From NCBI RefSeq assembly GCF_012489685.1, contig NC_080045.1, forward strand, positions 48,939,096 to 49,003,095: 64,000 bases of DNA, given 5' to 3'. Made by a program: the position numbers and the translations under genes. Below are positions 34,684 through 46,047 of this stretch, one piece after another. A model generated the notes under the pieces. That model saw nothing but the letters and a program-made list of their open reading frames with translations, did not search any database and was not told the origin of the DNA. How positions within the stretch are numbered: position 1 is the first letter of the stretch; the number at the start of each line of letters is the position of its first letter. The DNA is from Lotus japonicus (lineage: Eukaryota > Streptophyta > Magnoliopsida > Fabales > Fabaceae).

Positions 34684-35060
34684 CTCCCTCCGTTCATTTT
34701 TAAGTGTCGTTTTAGCATAAAGCTCTCCAACCAAGATAGTGGATTATTAGAGTTGTTTTTCTCATTCTACCCTCTCACATCCCAATCATAAAGTCATAAA
34801 TCTCTCCAACCAAGATAGTGGATTCTTAGTTTTTTTTCCACTCTCTCATATCATTAAACAACCTACCACTCTCACCCAATCATAGAGTCATAAAGGTATT
34901 CATAATTATTAAGAAAGAATAATTTTATGGAAAATGTGAAGTGGAGTTTTTGAAAAAGTAAGGGTATAATTGACAAAATGGAACCTAAAACATCAAAACG
35001 ACAGTTAAATAGGAACAAAAAAATTATTCTAAAACGACACTTAAAAAGGAACGGAGGGAG
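34684..35060. mobile_element. Stowaway/mariner-like MITE
   Basis: CTCCCTCCGTTC at 34684 pairs with GAACGGAGGGAG ending at 35060; homology continues inward (AAGTGTCGTTTTAG against CTAAAACGACACTT). These are the known CTCCCTCCGT ends of mariner-type MITEs. The left side has TA next to it but the right side has TC, so one TA copy seems mutated. The internal CTCTCCAACCAAGATAGTGG is duplicated. Confidence 0.7.
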
Positions 35061-35718
35061 TCTTGGTCAAAATATTATATTTGCTAAAGGTATTTCGGAT
35101 GTTAAAGACAAGAACAATTTTTAACTATTTTCTTTTTCTTGATTTCTCTTTGCATTAGGTGATATGGACATTTTTACTAAAAGAGTAGAATTTTTCCTCT
35201 TCCAAGAAAAACAAGAAGGTTGAGGTAGAAAATAAGCAAGGGAGAATGATATCTAGAATCAGCAAAATGTCAACAACGACAACGATGGGCGAAGCGATGA
35301 TGGGTGATGCAGAGGCCGGCGAGACAAATGACAATGATGATAGGCTGATCAGGCGGCGGGAAGAACAAAAATGGTGATGGGTGAAGCGCGCCGTAGATCG
35401 AAAAGGTGGAAGGTGAAGCCAGAAAGAAATGAAGACGTGAAGTGAAGAGGAAGAACGTCGAAAGTATATCGGAACCGGTGAAATGAAAGTGGGTTTGAAG
35501 TTGAAAATGAATCCCTAATCTCCTAAGTTTATTTATTTAAGTAAAAAAACATGTGCTAACTCGACTGCCTGGCCTGCCTTGCCTCGCTTAAACTCATAAA
35601 AAAGTGGGTTTCAAATGTGGGTTTAAAGTGAGTTTGTTGGGCTGAATTTCTCAACCCAACCCAACTCTCGTTAAAATAGGCGGGCTAAACGGACTTGACC
35701 AACGGGTCAAGTCCATTT

Positions 35719-36968
35719 TGAAGGTATGAAAAACGGTAGAAAGGGGGGGGGGGTTTGAATAACGTTTTCAAGATAAACTTCACCTTAAAGATTTTAACAA
35801 ATCTTTTCGAGAACTAAGTGCTAAAGATAGGAGATAGAAAAGCACACAAGGATTTTATCCTGTTTCACTTGATAAATCACTCAAGCTACTCCAGTCCACC
35901 CGTTAAGGTGATTTCTTCCTTCTTAGAATGAAGGCAATCCACTAATCAGGTATGTGTTACAACTGCACTTGAAACCTACAAGTGACTAACAATACACTGA
36001 CTTAGCTCACACTAAGATTCACTCTCTTAGTCTTCTCTAGGATCCGATTAACCTTGATCTCCTAAAGGCAAACTATACAACTGTATATGAAGTTCTTGTT
36101 TACAAGGAAAGTGCTTCTAAAAAGCTTATAGTTTTTTTTTTTTTGATAGGCAAATGTTAGTGGTTAGTTGTTAGTAAGTTAGTAGTAAACACAATGAAAT
36201 TCAAGATGAAAGAAAGCTTAGAAGGATTTGAATATTTCTTGCGCGTATGTGAATGCTTCTGGCCGCTTCTTTCAACCTTCAGCCTCTATTAATACTCCAA
36301 GGATTAGGGTTGAACGTTGCATGGGAATGCTACCGTTGGAGGGCAGTTCTGGAAATTCCAGCTTCTGCTGTTGGCTGAGGATGTTAGGTAGGTCGTCAGA
36401 ATAGTACACTTTGCTTTTGTACTCTGGATAGTGACTTGACCTTAACCTCGTAGACTTCTGATCAGAGGAGCGCTTCGTATTGGGACTTGTGAAGCTGATT
36501 GATCAGAGTCAGAAGGAAGCTTGGATCCTCTGACCGTTGTACCTTCTGATCTTCACTTCAGAGGATCAGTACATGGTCTTCAGAGCCAGTTGCTTCTGGA
36601 CTTCAGAGTCTGGATCGTCAGAGTCTTCTACACCATCAGAGCTTCTGAGCCTTCAGAGTCTTTTGGTTGTCAGATCTTCTGGATCATCAAACCTTCAAGT
36701 GCGCTGAGTCCTTATCAGAGCTTGATTTACTTCAGATCTACTGAAGCTTTTCCACTGTTCAGAGTGAACATGGAGAATGCGAAAGCGTTGCTTGGGTCAC
36801 TCTTTATGCACAGTGCTTCTGATTTGTGTGAGATTGAATAGATGTTAGAGCCTGTAAATAGCACACTCAGAAAAACACGTTAGAGTACCACAATTGTTCA
36901 TATCAAAAGGTTAACTTGTAATCATCAAAACATAGAGTTGTACTACTAGATCAAAACTTGATCTTACA
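35719..36968 (-). repeat. 3' LTR of the SIRE element
   Basis: 1250 bp. It is longer than its partner because of a T-rich insertion at about 36132-36184. It is rich in short TCAGAG/CTTCTGG repeats, as other SIRE LTRs in this window are. Confidence 0.93.
36132..36184 (-). mobile_element. Short poly-T insertion in the LTR (retroposon tail)
   Basis: About 53 bp that are absent from the partner LTR. They start with about 13 T, followed by GATAGGCAAATGTTAGTGG. Read on the minus strand this is a CTAACATTTGCCTATC sequence ending in poly-A, as expected for a 5'-truncated LINE or SINE. The surrounding TAG makes the exact borders ambiguous. Confidence 0.55.
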
Positions 36969-37711
36969 ATCTCTCCCTTTTTGATGATGACAAAACTAAG
37001 ATTTTTGATGAACAATTCTTAAACAATAAACTGAATTCACTCAGAGTTTAGGGATATAGAATAAGACTTATCCTGATGTGAATAGTTTATCTTGCTCATT
37101 TTGAATTCAAGTCACTGCTTGATTCTGAGCTTAGCTCCCCCTGAATCTAATACTTGATGAAAACGTTAGTAAAGTCTAGATTCTGAGCTAAATAAAATAA
37201 GAGTTCAGAGTGAAAAACTTATGACATAGATGAAATAGAATTATCAGAGCGCATAAGTATTCAGAGTCAACGGACAAGGTATCAGAGTCTTGGGTATCAG
37301 AGTCAAACTAAAATCACTTCAGAAGAAGTGAAATGTATTCCTTGTATTTGCCCAGTGACACATCTATGGTCATAAAGGTGGAACTCTTAAATTCTCCAAA
37401 AGAAAAATAAATCACACTAACACAGCTTACACATCAAAAACTGGGTTGTACTCCCCCTTTTTGTCATAAGCAAAAAGCTTGGGGTGTGAAAAACTTAGGT
37501 TGAAGTACAAGGTACTCCCCCTTAGAGAAGGTCTAAGTTTCAAAAGAAATAGAAACGATGCATGAATCAGAGTTAGGCGAATTAAAGAGAAGAGTTAATG
37601 CAAAAGAAGAACGTTTACCACCGGCCAAGGGAGTAAAGAGAAGCTTCAGTTACCAAGAACTGAACCTCGAGAAACTGTAGGAGCATTAACTGACAGAGAG
37701 AAAGTGAAGCC

Positions 37712-37719
37712 TATATAAA
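37712..37719 (+). promoter_or_regulatory. TATA box of the SIRE antisense ORF
   Basis: TATATAAA lies 46 bp before the ATG at 37765. With this box the first ATG at 37723 would be too close to the transcription start, which favours the second. Confidence 0.5.
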
Positions 37720-37764
37720 GCGATGGAGAATATGGTAAGCTTCACAACTCGATCAATAAAAAAA

Positions 37765-38157
37765 ATGGCATCAAACATGGTTGCACTAGAAGAGCTCAGA
37801 AGGAAGGCATTCGAGGAGGACTTGTTCCTGAACATAAGGCATCTAGAGGGTACAATGACCATTCCAGAGCTGACGAGGACACTGCTTGAGGAGGACCTTC
37901 GTCCAGAGCTAAAGAACGACTTGAAGGAATTTCTTGCCTTCGTGGAAGACGTTCAAGAACTCAGCCAACTGGAGCTGAGGCTACTGGAAGAAAAGGAAAC
38001 CATAGAAGAGAAGCTCAAGACAACAGAAGAGATTCTGGAGAGAAAAGAGCTAAACGTCAATCTCAACAATATCCAGTATGCGCGGGATCGTCTGGAGAGG
38101 GAGAGGTCTGAGCAGCGCCAAGAGTGCAGAAGAATGAGGAAGGATCCTCCATTCTAG
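37765..38157 (+). CDS. Antisense ORF in the SIRE 3' region, coiled-coil protein
   Basis: It runs opposite to gag-pol, between the 3' LTR and the end of the env-like ORF. The frame is open from 37723 (144 codons); with the TATA box at 37712-37719 the likely start is 37765, giving 130 residues. The protein is very rich in Glu, Lys, Arg and Leu. Residues from about 65 on (for example QLELRLLEEKETIEEKLK) look like one long coiled coil, and the end is basic (RRMRKDPPF). A polyadenylation signal AATAAA follows at 38199-38204. A TATA box, ORF and AATAAA in order suggest a separately transcribed gene. I do not recognise the family. Antisense ORFs are known in Tat/Ogre gypsy elements; whether this one is known in SIRE is unclear to me. 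Confidence 0.65.
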   Translation: MASNMVALEELRRKAFEEDLFLNIRHLEGTMTIPELTRTLLEEDLRPELKNDLKEFLAFVEDVQELSQLELRLLEEKETIEEKLKTTEEILERKELNVNLNNIQYARDRLERERSEQRQECRRMRKDPPF

Positions 38158-38231
38158 ATAAGGGACAACATGTATGATGTAATAACATAAGTGATATGAA
38201 TAAAGAAAAACATTTGCAAGCACAATGTTAG

Positions 38232-38232
<1 letters not shown>

Positions 38233-38271
<39 letters not shown>
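38233..38271. repeat. (TA)n microsatellite
   Basis: About 19 TA units lie between the convergent antisense ORF and the env-like ORF of the SIRE element. Confidence 0.95.
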
Positions 38272-38274
<3 letters not shown>

Positions 38275-38379
38275 ATGATAATCACAAACGAATAAAGCAG
38301 AATAACTAAAGTAACTGAAAGAAAATAAACAGAAGATAACAAAAAAAATTTAGGAGAGAAAAACGAAGAGATCCTAAGA

Positions 38380-41300
38380 CTAGGGTTTATCAGATCGACG
38401 CAGAAGTTCCATCATCATCTGCTTCATGTCCATTAGCATAGACTCATGAGTGTCAAGACGTTGTTCCATGATGTCGAGTCTGGACGAGCTTGACTGTGTA
38501 GAGCGAGAATGAACATTCTGAGCAGCTTGATGAGATGGAAGGGAAGCAGAAGCAACATGAGTGAAAACCACTGGTGCAAGTGCTTGGCATCTAAGGGCTT
38601 CAGCTTCAGCTTCAAGTCTCTCTGCCTCTAATCTTGCTTGTTCAGCTTGAGCTGCTGCTTGACGTGCAGCTTCTTCTGCTTGCTCTTGCTTTCTTCTGGC
38701 CTCTTCAACAGCTTCAAGAAGCTTATGTCTCTGTTGTTGTTCATGAAGAGCCACTCTTCTTGCAAACCTGTGCTTTGCAGCCTCGATCCTCTGATCCCTT
38801 TCTGCAGTCAGATGCTCCATCATAATAGGAACCTGAGCTACTAACCAAGTACTCAGACTATTCCACTCTTCAGCAACAGAATCAGCATTCTCACTCAGGT
38901 CAGTGTGACCTTGCACGTTGCGTAGCATCAAAGAAGCTTCATGATTAAAAACATTGATGCACTCAAAGAGAGAGGTGGGTCTGAGGTAAGTGTAGGGAAC
39001 TATGGAGAGGTTTGGTTCTGGAGAGGTTGGGTGATTGCTACTGTGTGCCTCAGAAACACCTTGAGGAGAGCCAATGTTAGAGTTTTGAACATGTTGTTCA
39101 GAGGCTTCAAGGTGAGGATCAGAGGTTTCAACCAGAGGATGTGGTGATCTAACCGAAGAGTGGTTAGACACAGAGTGTTCTGGTTCTGGTTGAATTGGCT
39201 CTTGATGGATAGGGTCAGGTTGAGCGTGTTGAGCCAAAGGATCTGCCTCATGTAAAGGGTCAGCCAGGATAGGTTCATCTGGGTCAACTAGACGTTCAGG
39301 TCTAGGTCCAGAGTATCTCCTAGGGCTTGGACATGTGAGGTAATACTCTGGGATGGCAGACACTTTTTCTTTTCTGACCTCCATGAGTTTACGAATTGAC
39401 TCAGAGTTATTAGAAGGGGAGGAGTCAACAACATTGGTTGGGAATGATACAGGAGTATAGGCAGTTGAAGAATCTGTATCAGTGGTTCTGGCAGCCAGAC
39501 GTTCTGATGCTCTGGGGACAGAGTGATCAGACGTTCTGGGTTCTTGTTCTGGTTGGACAGGAATTGTGAGGTCAAGTCCAGAGGGTTCAAGAATGATGGG
39601 GTCAGATGTTAAAGGATTGTATTGAATGGTAATGGGTGAGGTTGGATCGGAGGGTCCGGTAGGTTGGTTCTGAAGCATATTCCAAAGAGGTGCTTCGTTT
39701 GGAGAGGGTTGGAAAAATGAAGACCTTGGGGAATTTGGTGGAGATGTGGCTTGGACTGCAGGTTGAGACTCTGGGATAGGAGTGAGTTAGGTGGTTGTGC
39801 GTTTGAGGAGGGTAGAAATGGGAAGTGCATCAATAGAATTTAAATCATCATCAGATTCAATGATAGCAGACTTACTTGTACGCACGGCAGAGCGAGTCAC
39901 TCTGGCAGAAGTCTTCATCCTGATGACTGTAGCAGCAGGCTCCACACGTGTAGGCTTCACCACAATTCTAACCTGTTTCTTCTTCTTCTTGGGAGGAGAA
40001 GGACCATCGTTATTGTCACCATCATCACCATCATCTGGCCTGGTGGTTTCATCATATTTCCTCTTAGGCTGGTCAGCCTTCTTCTTCCTATTCAGAGGGA
40101 CATCAGATTCCTCAGAGGATTCTTCTAAGACCATCTTCCTCTGAACGTTCCTCTTGGGAGGAGAGTCAAACTCTGGAGCTGGTGGCAATCGCCAGAAGAA
40201 TTCATCTAAATCAATTTCAAGGCCTTGTGCTTTTAGATCTTCAACGTAGCACCTGATAGCCTCAGGATTGTCTGCCTGAGTCCACAAAGGATAGTCATTC
40301 AGAGGGACTCTTCTTCTTCTGACTTCATCTGAAGTATCTGTAAGATCAAGTTTTGATCTAGTAGTACAACTCTATGTTTTGATGATTACAAGTTAACCTT
40401 TTGATATGAACAATTGTGGTACTCTAACGTGTTTTTCTGAGTGTGCTATTTGCAGGTTCTGACCTCAACTCAATCTCACACAAATCAGAAGCACTGTGTA
40501 TAAAGAGTGACCCAAGCAACGCTTTCGCATTCACCATGTTCAGTATGAACAGTGGAAAAGCTTCAGAAGTTCTGAAGTTATACAAACTCTGATGTGGACT
40601 CAGTCACTAGAAGCTCTGAAGATCCAGAAGTTCTGATAACCAAGAAACACTGAAGGTTCAGATGTTCTGATGGTGTAGAAGACTCTGAAGATCCAGAAGC
40701 TGAATAGTGGAAACTCTGAAGTCCAGAAGCAAGAAACTCTGAAGGCCATGTTCTTCCCTCTGAGTTCAGAATCAGAAGATACAATGGTCAGAGGATCTGT
40801 GCTTTCCCTCTGACTCTGATCAACCGGCTTCACAAGTTCCAATACGAAGCATTCCCCTGATCAGAAGTCTCCTAGGTTTAAAGGTCGCGTCGCTATCCAA
40901 GTACAAAAGCAACTGTACCTTCCTGACGACCTACCTAACGTTCTCAGCCACAGCAGAAGCTGGATTTTCCAGAACTGCCCTCCAACGGTAGCATTTCCCA
41001 TGCATCGCTCAACCCTAATCCTTGGAGTATATAAAGAGGCTGAAGACTGAAAGAAACGGCTAGAAGCATTCACATACGCAAGACATATTCAAAAATCTTC
41101 TAAGTTTTCTTTCATCTGAAATTCATTGAGTTTACTATTAGCTTTTTAGAAGCAAATCTCTTGTAAACAATTCTTTGATAAACAATTTGTTTAGTTCCTT
41201 TAGGAGATCAAGGTTGATCGGATCCTAGAGAAGACTAAGAGAGTGAATCTTAGTGTGAGCTAAGTCAGTGTAATTGTTAGTCACTTGTAGGTTTCAAGTG

Positions 41301-42495
41301 CAGTTGTAACTCTTACCTGATTAGTGGATTGCCTTCATTCTAAGAAGGAAGAAATCACCTTAACGGGTGGACTGGAGTAGCTTGAGTGATTTATCAAGTG
41401 AACCAGGATAAAATCCTTGTGTGCTTTTCTATCTCTTATCTTTAGCACTTAAGTTCTCGAAAGATTTGTCAGAATCTTTAAGGTGGAAGTTTTATACTGA
41501 AAACGTTATTCAAACCCCCCCTTTCTACCGTTTTTCATACCTTCAGTATCTTCATGATCAGGGTCAATCCTCTTCTTGACCAATCCCATCTTCTTCAAAG
41601 ATGTGGATGTGAAGACATCACTGACAATTGTGGTCAGATCCTCAGTGCAGCCAGCATTGATCAGATCTTCCACAAGTTTACTTTCAATGAAAAGATCTGA
41701 GAGAAGTCTTCCAAAAGGAATGTACTTGATAGCAGACTTGATGGATGCAGTGGTTATGGACTTCCTGATGCATTCTTTCAGGTAAGAGAACAAGAAGAAG
41801 GGAAGACAGATCTTCTTCTTATCCTGAATAAAGAACAACATCGCCTTCTGGCAGAAGTTGATGTAGTCAGGAGAACTGCCCTTAGGCCTTTGGTTGATAC
41901 AGTTGAGCAGAATCTTGTGCCAGATTCTGAGTTTAGGATGAAGATCCATCACCTTGTAATCGGTCTTGCCCGGTTTGTAATTGGTGTAAAGGGCCTTGTT
42001 TGTCTCTTCCTTTGTTCTGGGTTTCAACTTGGATTCAGTCAGGTGAAATCTGTACCCAGTTCCAGTATGTACACCCAGCAGATTCACAATAGATTTCTCT
42101 GTGATGATTATCCTTCTTCCAGCTATGTACGAAACCACCTAATTATCATCACACTCAGCGTGTTTCCAGAATTCCTTGACCAATTTGTCATAAATTGGTC
42201 CTCTGAGCCTGTTGAAGTATTCTTCCCATCCCTGAACTTGAACTTCGGGACGAAGATCATACCCATTTGCAGCAATGTTGTCTAGGTCGAATCTCCATTC
42301 TGCAAGTACTTGGAGTTCTTCCGGTGCATACACGCAGTGAACGGCACAGCCTCGTTCTGCAATCGGAATCATCTGCTCTTGAGCTTGACCTTGATTTCTC
42401 TGAACCTCAGGACCTGCCTGTCCTGTAGCTTGACCAACTACCATTACAGGAAACCTGGTTGCGTCAGCAGCTTCGTTTCTGTTTTGTCTCGCCAT
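38380..42495 (-). pseudogene. SIRE env-like ORF, broken
   Basis: It lies downstream of pol, as SIRE env-like ORFs do. One frame runs from ATG 42495 to a stop at 38380, about 967 codons once the nested LTR is discounted. It is broken in three places: TAG at 42139-42141, a solo LTR at 40339-41545, and TAA at 39787-39789. The first third (WHKILLNCINQRPKG and neighbours) resembles the plant transposon protein domain often found in these ORFs. The middle is basic and acidic low complexity (PPKKKKKQVRIVV). The last part is Pro/Ser-rich and ends in a long Ala/Glu/Gln coiled coil. Frame is kept across all breaks. The role is unproven; env-like is the conventional name. No clear signal peptide or fusion peptide is visible. 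Confidence 0.8.
40339..41545 (+). mobile_element. Inverted solo LTR of the SIRE family inside the env-like ORF
   Basis: 1207 bp, TGTAAGATC...TACCTTCA, in the opposite orientation to the two LTRs of the host element. A perfect 5-bp duplication GTATC flanks it (40334-40338 and 41546-41550). No internal retroelement sequence remains, so this is a solo LTR left by LTR-LTR recombination. It is more diverged from the host LTRs than they are from each other. Confidence 0.93.
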
Positions 42496-42942
42496 TTGAG
42501 CGGTTGAAGGTTTTGGGTAGAAAGGAAGAATGAAGATAAAGACTTGAGAGAGAGAGAGAGAGAGATCATGGGTGAGAGGTTTTGAAAAACTGAAGAGAGA
42601 GAGAGAGAGTAAAACCTTAAGTGTAGGAGATCGTGTGTGTATAGTGGGTTTTTAAAAGTAACCGTTGTTGATCAAAAAGCAGGTTAAAATCAACGGTTAA
42701 AAATTAAAGACATCATAGTAACAGTAAATACACATATCACACGCAGGAGAGAAGCACATCAACACTCATTATGACAGACTGTCACACGGGCACAAGGAAC
42801 TATGCATCAGAGATACTGACACACGTTTACTGTCTCAGCTTCAGAGTCAGCACCAATGGGTACATACACTCTGATAGAGTTACCTTCTGGACTAGACATC
42901 TTCTGATCAAGAAGTATCATAGTCAGAGGTTCTGATCCATCT

Positions 42943-45900
42943 TCATGCTGGACAAAAGTCCATATTCAGATTTTTCATAATGAAATTAAATCTATCCTCT
43001 GCTAAGGGCTTTGTAAAGATATCTGCCCATTGATGGTCAGTATCAACAAACTTTAGAAGAAGTACGCCCTTCTGTACATAATCTCTAATAAAGTGATACT
43101 TTACCTCAATGTGCTTTGCCCTTGAATGCAAGATAGGATTCTTACTCAGTGAAATTGCAGCAGTGTTATCACAATAGATGGGGATATTGCTCTCTAGGAT
43201 TTGATAGTCCTCCAGCTGATGTTTCATCCAGAGCATCTGAGTGCTGCATATTGCTGCTGAGATATATTCTGCCTCTGCAATTGATAGTGCAATGGTTGAT
43301 TGCCTCTTGCTTGCCCATGAGACTAAGTTGCTTCCCAGAAATTGACAATTTCCAGAAGTGCTTTTTCTCTCTGTTCTATCTCCAGCATAATCAGCATCAC
43401 AATAACCTGAAAGCTTATACTCTGATGTTTTCTTATACATCAAGCCAAGGTTAGTGGTACCTTTCAGATACCTTAGGATCCTCTTAACAGCAGTTAAGTG
43501 GGTTTCCCTTGGATCTGATTGGAAACGAGCACATAAATGAACACTAAACAATATATCTGGCCTAGATGCAGTTAAGTATAGAAGTGATCCTATCATACCA
43601 CGATAGAGCTTCTGACAAACTTTACCACTTGCATCTTCTTTCTCCAGAATGCATGTAGGATGCATAGGAGTTTTAGCCACTGTTGAATCCAGCATATTGA
43701 ACTTCTTCATAAGTTCTTTAGTGTACTTGCTCTGATGGATATATGTTCCTTCTGGTGTTTGATCAACTTGTATTCCCAGAAAGTACTTGAGTTCTCCCAT
43801 CATACTCATCTCAAATTCAGCCTGCATCATCTTAGAAAATTCTTTGCATAGAGATTGATTAGCAGAGCCAAATATTATATCATCAACATAGATTTGCACA
43901 ATTAAGATATCATCTTTGTAAGTTTTGCAAAAGAGAGTTGTATCTACTTTACCCCTTACAAACTCATTCTCCAGAATGAATGAGCTGAGTCTCTCATACC
44001 ATGCTCTGGGAGCTTGCTTCAGACCATAGAGTGATTTCTTCAACTTGAACACATGGTTTGGGTTCTTCTCATCCTCAAAACCTGGGGGTTGATGAACGTA
44101 GACTTCCTCTGATATATATCCATTTAGGAAGGCACTCTTAACATCCATCTGATGTAGAATTATGTTGTGATTTACTGAGAAAGAGATCAACAGTCTGATT
44201 GCTTCTAGTCTTGCTACTGGAGCAAATGTTTCAGTGTAGTCTATTCCTTCTTGCTGGCTGTAGCCTTGAGCAACTAGCCTTGCCTTGTTTCTGACTACAT
44301 CTCCTTTCTCATTCAACTTATTTCTGAACACCCATTTTGTTCCAATTACATGGACACTCTCAGGCTTCTTCACTAAGCTCCAAACATCGTTCTTGGAGAA
44401 TTGATTCAATTCTTCTTCCATGGCCAGAATCCAGTCCTTGTCCTGAAGAGCTTCATCAATTGACTTGGGTTCAATTAAGGACACCAACCCTTTCAGACTA
44501 AGCAAGGTCTCTTCAGAGGGTCTGAAGGCTGATCTGGTTCTGACTGGTTCGTCTTTGTTGCCCATAATCAATTCCTTAGGATGAGCTGCAGTGATTCTGC
44601 TCTTCTTCAGAGTTTGTGAATCAGAGGGACCAGCTTCTTCTTCTGGATCATCTTCCTCTGGCTCAGCTTCCTCTGGAGCTTTGCCTTTGTCAGAAACATT
44701 AATGCTTAAATCTGCAAACTTTTCAACTAGCTTTGACTGGTCAGAGTCAAGCTTATCATCAAATCTAACATGAATAGATTCTTCAATAGTCTTAGCATCA
44801 GTATTATAAAATCTAAAACCTTTAGATCTCTCAGAGTAACCGAGTAATAGACATTTAGAAGACTTAGCATCAAATTTATGCAATCTATCCTTAGTATTAA
44901 GAACATAACAAACACAACCAAAAGGATGAAAGTAAGAAATGTTGGGTTTTATGTTCTTCCACAATTCATAGGGAGTCTTATTCAGAATTGGTCTCACAGA
45001 GATTCTGTTCTGAATGTAACATGTTGTATTTACTGCCTCTGCCCAAAAGTGCTTAGCCATGCCAGTTTATTGGAGCATGGTTCTAGCCATCTCCTGAAGA
45101 GTTCTGTTCTTCCTCTCAACAACACCATTTTGTTGAGGAGTTCTGGGACAAGAGAAATCATGTGCAATTCCATAGGAATCAAACAGACTCTCAAACTTGT
45201 CATTCTCAAACTCTCCACCATGGTCACTTCTGACACGCACAATCCTACAAGCCTTCTCGTTTTGCACTTGGGCTATGAAGGTAGAGAACACAGCATGAGA
45301 CTCATCCTTGCGGGTTAGAAACTTTATCCATGTCCAACGGCTATAGTCGTCAACGATGACCATCCCATATCTCTTGCCACCTATAGACTCAGTTTTCACT
45401 GGTCCAAACAGGTCGATATGCAGAAGTTCCAACGGCCTTGAGGTTGAGACAACATTCTTTGCCTTGAAAGGGACTTTAGTGAATTTGCCTTTCTGACATG
45501 CTTCACAAAGAGCGTCTGAAGAGAACTTCAGAGAGGGTAAGCCCCTGACAAGGTTTAGCTTACTCAGCTGAGAAATCTTTCTCATACTGGCATGCCCTAA
45601 CCGTCTATGCCATACCCACTGCTCTTCATTAACAGACAGAAGGCACTTCACATTCTGAGCCTCCAACTCAGATAATCTGATCTTATATATGTTGTTCTTC
45701 CTCTTGCTGTTAAACAGAACAGAGCCATCGATTTGACTTACAGCCCGGCAGGACTTTTGATTAAAGATAACATCATAACCCTTGTCAGCTAATTGACTTA
45801 TAGACAATAAGTTATGAGTTAAGCCGTCTACCAATAGAACATTATCAGTGCATGGACTACTGTCTACACAAATAGTACCAGTACCAACAATTTTACCCTT

Positions 45901-46047
45901 TTCATTTCCTCCAAAGCCAACTTCGCCTCCAGGCTTAAGTTTTAGCTCTTGGAACATACGCCTTTCTCCCGTCATGTGACGCGAGCATCCACTGTCCAGA
46001 TACCATGATTGGTGTTTCAGTGGAGCTATCAAGGATATCTGCAACAT
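42943..46047 (-). pseudogene. SIRE pol, one in-frame stop
   Basis: Protease ([13 protein letters not shown]), integrase (GHASMRKISQL...CEACQKGK and a DDE core with RVRSDHGGEFEN), reverse transcriptase (YVDDIIFGS) and RNase H (YCDADYAGDRTERKSTSG) follow in copia order. TAA at 45067-45069 interrupts the end of the integrase; the frame resumes directly after it. Pol is one nucleotide out of frame with gag, and the two overlap over 45935-46047. The reverse transcriptase and RNase H part (42943-45060) is open for 705 codons. Confidence 0.93.

Noticed and set aside
36521..36841. 106-codon ORF present in both SIRE LTRs (also 48659-48979)
   Set aside because: It is made of TCAGAG/CTTCTGG repeats and is antisense to the element. 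Its presence in both LTRs follows from LTR copying, not from selection.
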